A stretch of 64,000 bases of DNA from UBA1141 sp963665155 (GCA_963665155.2 CAXXFI010000001.1:62001-126000), one strand, 5' to 3'. Shown: positions 1 to 9,750, counted from the stretch's first letter. Numbers and translations are program-made. Notes: generated from the sequence alone by a model not told the origin.

Positions 1-698
1 CCTATCAAAAGAGATCCGTTGCCCACGGGGAACACAACGTGGTCGGGTAGTTTTTCGCCGAACTGTTGGACAACCTCGTATGCGAAGGCCTTGGTGCCCT
101 CTGCGAAGTATGGACTCATCATGTGAGATGCGTATACCAAATCATGCTGCTGGTAGTAGGTTATGGCCGCTGCTGTAACGGCCTCTCTGGATCCTTCAAT
201 GGCGTGCACCTCTGTTCCGTAAGCCCGGATCTGCCGGAGCTTTGCTTCGGGAGCGTCAGCGGGCACGAAGATATGGGACTTGATCCCGGCGCGGGCTGAA
301 TAAGCCGAAACGGATGCCCCGGCATTACCCGAAGAATCTTCGACCAACTCTGTCACCATATTCTCCTTAGCGACTGACAGCATCGTCGCCGTGCCCCTAT
401 CCTTGAAAGATCCCGTCGGGTTCAGAAATTCTAGCTTTGCATACAGATTACGCAGATTCAGGCGTTCGCCAAGGGCCGTCAACTGGACGCTCGGTGTGTT
501 TCCCTCTCCCAAAGACACGATAGAGCTAGGATGGTGAACTGGCGAGGGGATATCAATCCCATTCGCCCCTGGAGGTTTTACGGAGCCATCGGCATACCCA
601 ACATCCAGCGGAGATCCGCAGTCCAGACATGGCTCCACCGACATATCCGCCGGGCGTGACCTGCCGCACCTGGGGCAGTGTAATTCGAAGTGTGACAT
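1..698 (-). CDS. Threonine synthase-like PLP enzyme, C-terminus cut by window edge
   Basis: The minus strand is open from an ATG at 696-698 to the window edge, giving about 232 residues of the N-terminal part. The protein starts with a zinc-ribbon-like segment (CPRCG near residue 8 and CLDCG near residue 28). The PLP-lysine motif NPTGSFKDRG of fold-type II enzymes follows, then SSGNAGAS, which in this family binds the cofactor phosphate. Threonine synthases of this type convert O-phosphohomoserine to threonine in the cytosol. A close relative (diaminopropionate ammonia-lyase, cysteine synthase-like) is possible, but the zinc ribbon plus SFKDRG favours ThrC. No convincing Shine-Dalgarno sequence is visible before the ATG. 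Confidence 0.8.
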   Translation of the reverse strand, partial: MSHFELHCPRCGRSRPADMSVEPCLDCGSPLDVGYADGSVKPPGANGIDIPSPVHHPSSIVSLGEGNTPSVQLTALGERLNLRNLYAKLEFLNPTGSFKDRGTATMLSVAKENMVTELVEDSSGNAGASVSAYSARAGIKSHIFVPADAPEAKLRQIRAYGTEVHAIEGSREAVTAAAITYYQQHDLVYASHMMSPYFAEGTKAFAYEVVQQFGEKLPDHVVFPVGNGSLLI

Positions 699-1030
699 GG
701 CCACGAAATTTATCTCGAAATTACTCCAGTAGGCGTGCGCAATGTGTACCCTCCTCAGCTTGATTTAGTGTTTCTTTGATCTAATGTATCTAAATCTGCA
801 TCAGGGCACCTTAGGATATGTTACTACTAGAGTTTCGAGCAACAACCAGACCCCTAGAAGGTGGACGGTTGGTCTCGATCGACATTAGTACCGGTGTGTT
901 AGCCAAAGTCCTTCGACAAGCATCGAGATATCTGATCCTTGGGCAACTATGCCTCGGTTTTGCCCCGTGAAATCGCACCGGCCGCTGCTTATCCTCAGTT
1001 AGCCAGCCCGTTCCTTCGAAAGCCCCCTCC
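699..1030. other. Intergenic, no gene seen
   Basis: Divergent/upstream space between the ThrC-like start and the stop of the small membrane protein. It should hold the ThrC-like promoter on the minus strand. No convincing ORF, RNA or hairpin was found. Confidence 0.5.
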
Positions 1031-1564
1031 TCATCCCATTTGAGATGACGCTGAGCCCGAGTGCTCCTGTATTTTCCCAGCCCGGCGGATTAGAAAGACG
1101 CAGAATAAAGCCGAAACCGCAAATGCCCCAACCATCAGAAGTACCAACGGTACGAGCATAAAGGGGGAGACGAAGCACGATGGGTCGCGGGAGAGATAGT
1201 CTCCAGCAGGCGGTCCAATTGAACCTTCCTGGCCTCCATATCGCATTGCGATGAGGGCCAGCGTCAACTGTGGTAGGGCCAAGCGGGCAACACCGATCAC
1301 ACCAGCGATGGCGGCCGCACGCTTCACCCTGGTCTTTGCCGATAGGAGCCAGACGAATGGAACAAGGTCCACCATGCCTGGCAGCAGCGCCAGACGCAAG
1401 TGCTCTACTTGCCACCAAGGCTCGTCGTTGCCGCATTCCGGCAAGAACGATATGACTATACCGATAATCGGTATAGTCACCAATGGTGAAAGGACCACTA
1501 GGAAGAGTGGCCAGAGAGGTCTGTCCAGTCCCATCTGGGCGACTAAACTTTGGAGGTGCTTCAC
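1031..1564 (-). CDS. Hypothetical multi-pass membrane protein
   Basis: A 177-residue protein with about four hydrophobic segments: residues ~18-42, ~58-75, ~85-106 and ~134-160. There is a short charged N-terminus and a polar C-terminus. I recognise no family. An overlapping longer frame on the same strand (999-1604) has arginine/cysteine-rich composition and looks like a shadow. The membrane-segment pattern supports this frame as the real one. It sits alone between two regulators/enzymes with no operon partner. Confidence 0.5.
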   Translation of the reverse strand: MKHLQSLVAQMGLDRPLWPLFLVVLSPLVTIPIIGIVISFLPECGNDEPWWQVEHLRLALLPGMVDLVPFVWLLSAKTRVKRAAAIAGVIGVARLALPQLTLALIAMRYGGQEGSIGPPAGDYLSRDPSCFVSPFMLVPLVLLMVGAFAVSALFCVFLIRRAGKIQEHSGSASSQMG

Positions 1565-2003
1565 TGCGCGGATATCCTAATGTTTGACACCTGGGAAATT
1601 CCAACTTCGGTCCAAACGAAGGGAATGTCGTCAGTTGCAGAGGGCGAACGGAAAGGGCTCTGAAGCCCAGAGGTACCCTTTAGCGAGCCGACCAGCGCCA
1701 CCAGAATTGGTTCTGTTATATCATCAACGTTGATAAGTGGTGGTGGTCATGTCTTCTCTGAAATTAGTATTTTTTAAGGAAGGAAATGGTGATCCGCTGT
1801 CGCTGCAGCATGTGATTCAAGAGGACGTTGAAAACTCACCCGACGAGTCAACAACACTATGAAACAATAGTGTTAGTGGGGCAACCTACTCCACCAGGTT
1901 TGGTCTAGCACCTGACGCTGGCAATATGGCTCGGGAAAACCACCTGGGTCGTAACGACGGCTGTGCGCACCGAGGTAAGCTGGAACCCCATGTACTCCCA
2001 AGC
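1565..2003. other. Intergenic with inverted repeat upstream of LuxR-type regulator
   Basis: Mostly non-coding. A perfect 8-bp inverted repeat AACACTAT/ATAGTGTT with a 6-nt loop lies at 1853-1874, about 140 nt before the regulator start, and could be a terminator or an operator. A 37-codon frame (1749-1862) ends inside the inverted repeat; it has no clear ribosome site and no recognisable product. Confidence 0.4.
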
Positions 2004-2009
2004 TATACT
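2004..2009 (+). promoter_or_regulatory. Candidate -10 box, leaderless start of LAL regulator
   Basis: TATACT lies 6 nt before the ATG at 2016, and no Shine-Dalgarno sequence precedes that ATG. This arrangement fits a leaderless transcript and supports 2016 over the upstream in-frame ATG at 1926. The -35 region is weak. Confidence 0.4.
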
Positions 2010-2015
2010 GGCCGC

Positions 2016-4991
2016 ATGTCTCAGCCTCTTTCCCACAGCAGTGGTTTCGTCGGCCGCCATCGGGAGATGGCCGAACTGCGAACGGCTTTGGATGACGCCA
2101 TTGCTGGCCAGGGCCGCATCGTCATGCTTGCCGGAGAGCCGGGCATCGGCAAGACCCGTACTGCTCGCGAACTGTCCGCCCATGCTGAACAACGAGGCGC
2201 ACAAGTCTTCTGGGGTTGGTGCTACGAAGACGGAGGCGCGCCGCCTTATTGGCCCTGCTTGCAGCCCATCCGCTCCTACGTGCAACAAGCAGAATCCGAA
2301 CAACTGCGCTCCGAAATGGGGGCCGGCGCCGCCGACATAGCCGAGGTCCTTCCAGAGGTGAGCGGCCGGCTGCCCGACCTGTCAAAGCCCCCGTTCCTGG
2401 AGCCGGAGCAGGCTCGCTTCCGCCTCTTAGACTCAATCACCAACTTCTTTAAGGCCGCAGCCCAGTCCCGCCCGATAGTGATCGTCCTTGATGACCTTCA
2501 ATGGTCCGACCGGTCTTCCTTGCAACTCCTAGAGTTTCTGGCGAAGGAGATTATAAGTAGTCGTCTTTTGCTGGTCGGTACCTACCGGGACGTGGAGGTA
2601 TCTCGGAGGCATCCTCTGTCCCAGGCCCTTGTGGCTCTCCTGAGAGAGTCAACCGTGGGTGGATTCCAGAGGGTACAACTAAGAGGACTTACCCAGCACA
2701 GGGTGGGGGAGTTCGTCGAAGCCAGCACTGGGGTTGCGATCTCCGAACAGGCCAGGGACCTCTTACATGGCCGCACCGAAGGAAATCCATTGTTTGTTGG
2801 TGAGGTGACCCGGCAGATTGGCCCGGAGGAGGACCTAAGTACAAGCGGAGCGTGGGCTAACACCATCCCTGAGGGCATCCGTGACGCGATAGGAAGGCGC
2901 CTTGACCGGCTGTCGGAGCGATGTAACGAAGTATTGACCACCGCTTCTATTATTGGAAGAGACTTCGATTTCCGGCTGCTGAATATTCTCAGCGGCGAGA
3001 TGTCCGAGGACCAGTTGCTCCAGGTAGTGGACGAAGCGGTATCGGTCCATCTGATCGAGGACCTGCCCGGCCAAAGGGACCGCTATCAGTTTAGCCACGC
3101 TTTGATTCAGCAGACTCTGGCCGAGGAGGTGACTACCAGCCGCAGAGTACGGCTGCACGCGCGGATCGCGGAGGGTCTGGAAGTGTTGTACGGAGATGAT
3201 GCGGAAGCACACGCCGCAGAGTTGACCCACCACTTCGCCGAGTCCGAGCCGGTACTCGGTCCAGTCAAATTGGTACACTACTCTCTACTGGCTGGCAATC
3301 GGGGGCTGGCTGCTTACGCCTACGAAGATGCCCTTGCTCATTTTGAAAGGGGCTTGGTTGCGCGGGACATAACCCTGTCTGGAACGCAGGCGGCTTCCGA
3401 TGAAGAGGCCGCGGACCTTCTGTTCGGACTGGCGCGGGCCCGGTCCGCCGCAGTCGAAATGCAACAGCTTGAGGAAGCGTTCGCCCTCCTACGCCGCGCC
3501 TTCGAGTACTACGCTGACGCGGGGAATGTCGCCCTGGCGGTAGCCGCTGCGGAGTTCCCGATCGCACCCACGGCATATCGGATGCCGGGTGCTGCCGAAC
3601 TTATCGCCCGCGCTCTTGCTCTGATCCCGCCTCATTCCCACGAAGCAGGGCGCCTCCTCTCTCGCTACGGTGGGATCCTTGGGGCTGCGGATGACTACGA
3701 AGGTGCTCAAGAGGCCCTGGCGCGCGCGATCGCCATCGCCAGGCGTGAGGGCGACTTGCCTTTGGAGGTACAGACCTTCACCTTTGCCGCTGTTGTCAGT
3801 GGGATGCACCTCCGCTGGCAAGAGAGTGTAGACAATGGGCTTCGGGCCATCGAACTGGCCACCAGCGATGAAAACCCCCTTTCTGACGTAGTTTCTCGCT
3901 ATTGGACCGCAAACTGTTTACTTGGCATGGGTCATCTTGATGCTACACGGCGCCACGCTTTGATCCTGCGAGATCTGGCGGAGAGGCGAAGTACCCCCCG
4001 ACAGAATGCCGAGCTCGGCTTTGAGCCGATCACCTCGCTGTCTTGCCTTGAGGGTGACTGGAAAGCGGGCCGTGAATATAGCGACCGGGGCCTGGAGGTG
4101 TCACCCTTAAATTTTCATGTCCTATTTCCCCGAGTTATGTTGGAGCATGAGACAGGGGAGGCCGCCCAAGGAGATGCCTACCTAGATCGGGTCCTCGAGG
4201 CGACGCGCCGGTTCGAATTCTTAGCGTCCGCAAGGATGCCTATGGCGATACCCGCAATAGCCCGCATCACCGGTGTCCCGGACCGCTTGGAGATGGCCGA
4301 GGCGGCCGCCGAGTCGTATTTTATAGAACAGTCTGCTTCCACTAATAACCTCGCCATGTGGGCCAAGGTTGGGACGGCCTTGCTGGCCGCGCAGAAGGGC
4401 GACCAGACTGCTGCGGCGGAACATTATGCTTATCTGCAGAGCCAGCGAGGCACGATGATAACGACCGTCATATCGGTCGACCGCCTGCTTGGCCTCCTTT
4501 CACAGACTATGGGCAACTTGGACCAAGCGATGGCCCATTTCGAGGACGCCCTGGCCTTCTGCGGGAAAGCCGGTTACCGGCCGGAACTGGCCTGGAGCTG
4601 CTGCGACTACTCAGACACTATGCTGGACCCTACGGTAAGCTCAAGACAAACGACTTGGGAAAGCCGCCAGAAGGCTATTTCGCTGCTGGACGAATCCTTG
4701 GCCATCTCCAGCGAGCTGGGTATGCGGCCTTTGATGGACCGGGTAACCGAGCGGCTGGAGCGGATTCAAACGCGGCCGTCGACGGCCCCGGCTTATCCCG
4801 ACGGCCTGACCCAGCGCGAGGTGGAGGTGCTGCGCCTCATTGCCACCGGCAAGACCAACCGGGAGATTGGTGAGGAGCTGTACATCAGCTTCCGGACGGT
4901 GGGCAACCACGTGCGGAACATCCTCACCAAAACCAACACAACAAACCGCACCGAGGCGGCGACTTTCGCCGCCCACCAGGGTCTGACCTAA
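2016..4991 (+). CDS. LAL-type LuxR transcriptional regulator with AAA/STAND ATPase
   Basis: About 991 residues in the three-part layout of large ATP-binding LuxR regulators. The N-terminal ATPase has Walker A GEPGIGKT near residue 33 and Walker B RPIVIVLDDLQWSD near residue 150. The long middle is helical and TPR-like. A C-terminal LuxR helix-turn-helix spans about the last 60 residues (LTQREVEVLRLIATGKTNRE, then RTVGNHVRNI). Such proteins sense an unknown ligand through the middle region and activate transcription. The start at 2016 is preferred because conserved ATPase sequence (GFVGRHREMAELR) begins about 9 residues later and a -10 box abuts it. The frame is intact and lies alone, with the O-methyltransferase 500 bp downstream as a possible target. 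Confidence 0.9.
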   Translation: MSQPLSHSSGFVGRHREMAELRTALDDAIAGQGRIVMLAGEPGIGKTRTARELSAHAEQRGAQVFWGWCYEDGGAPPYWPCLQPIRSYVQQAESEQLRSEMGAGAADIAEVLPEVSGRLPDLSKPPFLEPEQARFRLLDSITNFFKAAAQSRPIVIVLDDLQWSDRSSLQLLEFLAKEIISSRLLLVGTYRDVEVSRRHPLSQALVALLRESTVGGFQRVQLRGLTQHRVGEFVEASTGVAISEQARDLLHGRTEGNPLFVGEVTRQIGPEEDLSTSGAWANTIPEGIRDAIGRRLDRLSERCNEVLTTASIIGRDFDFRLLNILSGEMSEDQLLQVVDEAVSVHLIEDLPGQRDRYQFSHALIQQTLAEEVTTSRRVRLHARIAEGLEVLYGDDAEAHAAELTHHFAESEPVLGPVKLVHYSLLAGNRGLAAYAYEDALAHFERGLVARDITLSGTQAASDEEAADLLFGLARARSAAVEMQQLEEAFALLRRAFEYYADAGNVALAVAAAEFPIAPTAYRMPGAAELIARALALIPPHSHEAGRLLSRYGGILGAADDYEGAQEALARAIAIARREGDLPLEVQTFTFAAVVSGMHLRWQESVDNGLRAIELATSDENPLSDVVSRYWTANCLLGMGHLDATRRHALILRDLAERRSTPRQNAELGFEPITSLSCLEGDWKAGREYSDRGLEVSPLNFHVLFPRVMLEHETGEAAQGDAYLDRVLEATRRFEFLASARMPMAIPAIARITGVPDRLEMAEAAAESYFIEQSASTNNLAMWAKVGTALLAAQKGDQTAAAEHYAYLQSQRGTMITTVISVDRLLGLLSQTMGNLDQAMAHFEDALAFCGKAGYRPELAWSCCDYSDTMLDPTVSSRQTTWESRQKAISLLDESLAISSELGMRPLMDRVTERLERIQTRPSTAPAYPDGLTQREVEVLRLIATGKTNREIGEELYISFRTVGNHVRNILTKTNTTNRTEAATFAAHQGLT

Positions 4992-5490
4992 GCGCTCCAT
5001 CGGGCTTCCAGCCGCCCTCGCGGTGTCCGCACCCCGGTCTCATCTACCCACACCGCAAACTCCATCTTTAGGCTCCGCGTCATCTGGCGGACTAGGTATC
5101 TCCGTTCCCCAACTAGGTTATTTGACCTATTCCCATTCAGTTTACGCACCTTTGTTTTAATCTAGAAAATGCCTCATCCTCTGGATGTGGCTCCCAAGCC
5201 AACCATTTATTCTGTTTTCGTCGCAAATAACAAGCACGCGGTTTTTGAACCCAATTCAATCAATAAGCGACGAAGGGGGAAATCATGGTCACAATCAGTC
5301 CAAACCACACAAAGTCCAGCATTATCCGGAGCTAGGAGAGACCCGGAGCGCCCTCTTGCATTCCATGGATCATAGGGCAGTAATTAAGCCTGCCCAGTCG
5401 CCACAGCTACACACTCGATGGCTCGACAGGTTGGATTCGACCCGGTTGTAGTAATATCGGCTAATTTTAAGAACCTATAGGAAGGTGGTA
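4992..5490. other. Intergenic, about 500 bp
   Basis: No supported gene. A purine-rich AAGGGGGAAATC precedes an ATG at 5284 that opens only 16 codons; it may be a gene remnant. The O-methyltransferase Shine-Dalgarno (AGGAAGG, 5479-5485) is at the right end. The GTG inside that Shine-Dalgarno is in frame but is rejected as start. Confidence 0.4.
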
Positions 5491-6483
5491 ATGTCCCAAT
5501 TATCATTACGTGAGATGATAAACGGTGCCAGATACACTCAGCTAGTGTATGTGGCAGCTAAATTGGGTATAGCTGACTTGTTGAAAGATGAACCGAGGTC
5601 CCCTGATAATTTGGCAGAATCGATTGGGGCCAACCGTCGCAATCTCTATCGGGTGTTGCGAGCACTTGCTAGCTTGGGCATCTTTGCCGAAAATCAGGAT
5701 GGCATGTTTGAGCTTACGGCGAAAGCTGAACCTTTGCGAAGCGGCGTTCCCGATTCAGAGCGTGTTCGGGCCGTAGCATGGGGTGAGGAATGGTTCTATC
5801 GGCCATGGGGAGGACTTCTTGATAACGTGAAAACCGATCAGCCCGCATTTGATCGCATTTTTCATATGGGCTTCTGGGAATATCTCGTTAGCAATTCTGA
5901 AGCCGGTGAAACTTTTGATCAGCTTATGACGGCAAATCGTTACAGCGGAGATTTGACCGCGGTGCTGTCCACATACGACTTCTCCGGCATTTCAAGGATT
6001 GTTGACGTGGGAGGCGGACAAGGCTGGCTGATATCTGCCATTCTCAAGGCCAATCCCGATATGCAAGGTGGTCTCTATGACCGGCCCACTACAATGGAAG
6101 GGGCCCGAAGGCTGGTCGAGTCCGAAGGGGTAGGCGACCGATGTGAACTTGTCGGAGGTAGTTTTTTTGAGTCAGTGCCTGCTGGTGGTGATGCGTACAT
6201 ACTCAGTTCGGTTCTACACAACTGGAATGACAGCGATGCGACGGTGATTCTTCAGAATTGTCGCAAAGCAATCGAAGATGGCGGAAGATTGATAATCGTA
6301 GATAATGTGCTCTCTACCGGCAATGACCCATCTCCCGACAAAATCGCTGATATCCAAATGATGGTGATACTGGGAACCTTAGAGCGTACCGAGAGCGAGT
6401 TCTGTGGTTTGTTAAATGCGGCAGGGTTTAGACTTACAAAGGTCATGCCTATTCAGAACCGCAGCATCAAACTCGGCCTGTAA
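5491..6483 (+). CDS. SAM-dependent O-methyltransferase (Methyltransf_2 / acetylserotonin type)
   Basis: About 330 residues. The N-terminal winged-helix dimerisation domain (LAESIGANRRNLYRVLRALA, residues ~40-60) sits ahead of a Rossmann methyltransferase with motif I VDVGGGQGWL near residue 172. The late motif SSVLHNWND (~240) contains the H-x-W-x-D pattern that includes the catalytic histidine in plant and bacterial O-methyltransferases of this group. It should methylate a hydroxyl on a small aromatic or polyketide-like substrate in the cytosol; the substrate cannot be read from sequence. ATG 5491 is chosen because AGGAAGG lies 5 nt upstream. Confidence 0.85.
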   Translation: MSQLSLREMINGARYTQLVYVAAKLGIADLLKDEPRSPDNLAESIGANRRNLYRVLRALASLGIFAENQDGMFELTAKAEPLRSGVPDSERVRAVAWGEEWFYRPWGGLLDNVKTDQPAFDRIFHMGFWEYLVSNSEAGETFDQLMTANRYSGDLTAVLSTYDFSGISRIVDVGGGQGWLISAILKANPDMQGGLYDRPTTMEGARRLVESEGVGDRCELVGGSFFESVPAGGDAYILSSVLHNWNDSDATVILQNCRKAIEDGGRLIIVDNVLSTGNDPSPDKIADIQMMVILGTLERTESEFCGLLNAAGFRLTKVMPIQNRSIKLGL

Positions 6484-6584
6484 CACTACATACTCGTGTT
6501 AATAGATGCCACTCTGACAGCTCTCCCTAATCGCATACTTATGCAACGACGCGAGAGTCCGGGGCATTGAGGACCCGGTTCCGC

Positions 6585-7511
6585 TCATCTAGTTAGCGTC
6601 ACGGCCAGACCCAGGTGGTCTGAGGCGAGGCTGTCCGTTAACGAGAAATTGCTTGCCTTCAAGTCGTCAGATACCCAGATGTAGTCGATCCGCTTGAGAG
6701 GGTTTTCTGACAGGGCCGTGTAACCCATTAAGCCAGCCTCGGAACGGGCCACATCGCCGCTTTCAGTGGAGGGCGCTTCGGGCGCGAGGAAGGCGTCCTT
6801 CAGCCCCGCGTAGTTCATCAGCAGCATCTCCGGCGAGCCCGGCAATGCGTTAAAGTCACCTAGGATGATGCTCCTCTGCCTATTGTCCCACGCCTGGAGG
6901 AGCGCTTTTACCTGAGGCAGCCTAAAATGTCCCTCAGCCTCCACGTTGTGCAGATGGCTGGCGATAATGGTCAACGACTCCCCGCCGCCAACGTCAATCT
7001 GGGTTGTGGCGAAAGCGCGCTTCAACTGCATCTGAGAGTTGTTGGGCATGGGTTGGTTATGGAAGTCAGACATGGGAAAGCGGCTGAGAACGGCATTGCC
7101 CCAAACCGAGTCGGCAGCCGGCCCCCACACGTACGGCATTTCCAGGCGACGGGATAGCCATACCAACATGTCAAACGATCCGTCTATCACCCATCCTCGG
7201 GACACTTCCTGCAAGGCTACGATGTCCGGCCCCTGCTCTTCGATAGTCTTGGCGAGGTGCTCTATCGCCAGATACCCATCCACATCGAACCCCTGGTGCA
7301 GGTTGTAGGTCATCACCCGTACCGGGAAGCCCGAAGGGCGCACGGCCTCCGGTGCTTCCCACGCGGCCAGGTATACCAAGGGTATTATTAACACCAGGAA
7401 CGACGCCATCGCTGGGGCCAAGACCGGCCTTCGTGGCCGATATCCGGGAAGAACGGATGCGGCGGTCAGAACGCTCAGGATGATGAATGCTACGGCGACT
7501 AGGGGGACCAC
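6585..7511 (-). CDS. Endonuclease/exonuclease/phosphatase (EEP) domain, C-terminal part of a split gene
   Basis: 308 residues from a GTG. Two hydrophobic segments (residues ~2-20 and ~30-50) precede an EEP fold: MTYNLHQGFD near 88, ALQEVSRGW with the metal-binding Glu, HLHNVEAEGHF, GDFNALPGSPE with Asp/Asn, and a C-terminal SDHLGL motif. These are the conserved metal and catalytic residues of the DNase I-like superfamily. Membrane-linked EEP proteins act as phosphodiesterases or phosphatases of unknown substrate, probably outside the membrane. The upstream membrane ORF ends 4 nt before this one begins and lies in another frame. Removing one base of the C6 run at 7519-7524 would join them in frame through ...IPGGNSVVPLV..., so they are probably one gene with a frameshift. 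Confidence 0.8.
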   Translation of the reverse strand: MVPLVAVAFIILSVLTAASVLPGYRPRRPVLAPAMASFLVLIIPLVYLAAWEAPEAVRPSGFPVRVMTYNLHQGFDVDGYLAIEHLAKTIEEQGPDIVALQEVSRGWVIDGSFDMLVWLSRRLEMPYVWGPAADSVWGNAVLSRFPMSDFHNQPMPNNSQMQLKRAFATTQIDVGGGESLTIIASHLHNVEAEGHFRLPQVKALLQAWDNRQRSIILGDFNALPGSPEMLLMNYAGLKDAFLAPEAPSTESGDVARSEAGLMGYTALSENPLKRIDYIWVSDDLKASNFSLTDSLASDHLGLAVTLTR

Positions 7512-7515
7512 GGAG

Positions 7516-8361
7516 TTACCCCCCGGGAATTTCTAGTTCGTAATTCACGTAATACAGGAAGTCCAGTACAAGGAGGAGCAACATTCCCAGTCCGCTTGCG
7601 ACGGTTGCAACGCCGATTTTTCCAGCCCTATCAGCCCAATTTTCCGCCGAGGATGAAGCGTCACCGCTTTCGTTGACTTCAATATTTGCCACGAACCTAC
7701 CCCTGGACACGAGGGCCATGCCGATCATACCCACCGACATGGAGATCGCCACCTGCCCAAGCAGCGTCACCATCGCCGCAGCTACCCCAGTACGCTCCCC
7801 AAACGCAAGTAAGGCAAAAATAGCCCCAAGGGCACACAACGACAGCCAGGCGCCCCAGCCTGGGCGTGCCAGCACGCCCACAACGGCCACGATACCTACC
7901 GCGTTGGTCAAGACTATCCAAAGGAAAACCAACGGCTGGGTCCAGCTTATCAGAGAGGTCTGCTGGCCTATGTTCTGAAAGAGCAGGGCCTCGAGAAACA
8001 AGATTGGCCCCAATGCGACCAGCGGCGCCAACCCCATTACTCCTCCGTTGGCCGGGATATCCGGTGCGGGTTGCCGCGCCACTGCCGCCAGCAGCAGCCA
8101 ATGGGCTACTGCCAAGCCAAGCACGACGGCGTGGGTTACGGCGCCGGGCTGCCAAGAAAGGTCCAGGGTGGCAAACGCACCCTTGATCGCCGTGTCTATC
8201 CCTATGCCCAGCAGCAGCCCAACGGCGAACATGTGACCCCCTTGGACCCCCTTCGCCCGCGCGTGACCGATATAGTTGGGGATGAATAAGAGAAAGAATG
8301 CCGTGCCAAAGGTCGCGAGACCCAGGTCTACCACCGGCCAAGGGACCGCCTGTTCAACCAA
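7516..8361 (-). CDS. Multi-pass membrane domain, N-terminal part of split EEP gene
   Basis: A 281-residue hydrophobic protein with about seven or eight membrane segments, ending YELEIPGG and a TAA. Continuity with the EEP ORF after a one-base correction indicates that this is its membrane half. A TTG at 8361 is the nominal start, but the frame stays open with protein-like sequence (GPRRALVLTAGGLALLR) up to a TAG at 8440-8442. The true N-terminus is therefore missing or uses a rare start, and the 5' end may have been lost at a junction near 8440. Confidence 0.6.
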   Translation of the reverse strand: MVEQAVPWPVVDLGLATFGTAFFLLFIPNYIGHARAKGVQGGHMFAVGLLLGIGIDTAIKGAFATLDLSWQPGAVTHAVVLGLAVAHWLLLAAVARQPAPDIPANGGVMGLAPLVALGPILFLEALLFQNIGQQTSLISWTQPLVFLWIVLTNAVGIVAVVGVLARPGWGAWLSLCALGAIFALLAFGERTGVAAAMVTLLGQVAISMSVGMIGMALVSRGRFVANIEVNESGDASSSAENWADRAGKIGVATVASGLGMLLLLVLDFLYYVNYELEIPGG

Positions 8362-8439
8362 CCGCAGTAGCGCCAGGCCACCCGCGGTCAGGACCAGGGC
8401 ACGCCTGGGCCCCAGGTGCTTATGTAAAGACGCTGCTAG

Positions 8440-8786
8440 CTAGATCCCTTTTCTATTGTGAGCGCGGTTGATAACGCAGTTATTATTGCAACTACCTGGT
8501 GGTTTTTGCTGAATTCCGGATCGGGTTCCGGCCTCGCAAGCCGCCTCAAAGTCTAATCCAAGGTGCTGCTCCAAAATCTGACATATGCACAAGCAAAATT
8601 AAATCCGCCGGAGGTAGGAGCGTCAGCCCTCCGGCGGATCTTGGTAAAGAAAGAACGATGTTGGGGCATCAGTTCCTTCAATCAAAGCTATCCCATGCCG
8701 TTTAGCCGGGATCCCTTGCCTGAAACGTTTGTCCCTATCCCTTTGGTCCTTGGGTAATGAAGTTTCCCCCGGATTAGCTCACCTAG
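8440..8786. other. Intergenic spacer with terminator
   Basis: Holds the terminator described at 8603-8639 and nothing convincing as a gene. Its sequence resembles the stretch downstream of the two later TRAP genes, consistent with an older member of the same gene-plus-terminator family. Confidence 0.45.
8603..8639 (-). terminator. Rho-independent terminator for the truncated TRAP gene
   Basis: A perfect 12-bp stem ATCCGCCGGAGG/CCTCCGGCGGAT is followed on the minus strand by the U-rich TTAATTTTGCTTG. It is the diverged sister of the hairpins at 9751 and 13377. Confidence 0.75.
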
Positions 8787-9113
8787 CTAATTGATCTTGG
8801 TAACCGAGCCGTCGGTTTCGATATGGAACCCAATCACCGGTCCGAACTTCTCGTTGAAGATGGCTACCCATGGCGAGTCCAGGCCCACCCGCTGAGCCCA
8901 GTTTGGAATCACCTTTTCCAGCACGGCTTGGTCGCTCTTGGCCCTCAACTCCGGCGAGAACTCTATGAACTCCATACCGCCTTGCTCGACGTTCTTCAGG
9001 AGACCTAGCTCGTTTTGGATGGCTCCAAGCCGCAGCATCTCCAGCTCCGCCCTGGCTCCCTCTTCTAGCAATATCGCTTGCAGATCGGCTGGCAGACCAT
9101 CCCAGACGTCCTT
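8787..9113 (-). pseudogene. 3' remnant of a TRAP DctP-like binding protein
   Basis: Only about the last 108 codons of a DctP-type protein remain, from KDVWDGLPADLQAILLEEGA to the stop. They match the C-terminal domain of the intact copy closely (VWEGIPADLQAILIEEGA there). Homology stops sharply at 9114, where the duplicated non-coding block begins, so the 5' part was removed or displaced by the duplication. No signal peptide or start remains. Confidence 0.85.
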
Positions 9114-9750
9114 TTAAGCTGGCCATGTCCCAGATGACCTATCTACCGTTTTAGTTCCTATGGATGTGATCCCCTATGCTCTCTTCCCATTCACCATAGC
9201 TGTCGTTCCAATCAAGCGGTGATCGACCAATACAGAGAAGGTTCCAGTCCACCAAATTAGTAGACGCTCCGATTTCCATTGCTCAAAAACGATTAGTACC
9301 GATTGACCAACTGATCGAGCATCTATTCTCAGGGAACCAGCAATGGAGGCTGCATATATTCCCTGATATAGCTTACTTTCGTAGGTTGAGTAGTATAGAT
9401 ACGTGATTTATTGTGTGTCAACATGGTTTTGATGATGATTATTCTGTATATTTATAACAAATAGTAATAATATGTTAATATCATTGTAATACTGATAGTG
9501 CCATATTATTCGCACTAATGAGGGTATGTTACGAATATTACAGTAGTTAAAGGGAGGACTCATCCGATATTAGTAATGGCTTGACCGATAACAGCAAATA
9601 CTAAGTATATTTCGATCTGTGGGCCTCCGACTGCAACAATTTTCCTTGGGGCAACTCGACCAAATTGACCTCCGCTACGCGGTGACCATTCACTGTGGTG
9701 AAGTAGTTAAGCTGGCTTACGCTATTACCCACATTTGCGCCCGGCACAAA

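Noticed and set aside
5169..5451. Two small ORFs between the LAL regulator and O-methyltransferase
   Set aside because: Overlapping frames, poor composition, no ribosome sites, no recognised motifs.
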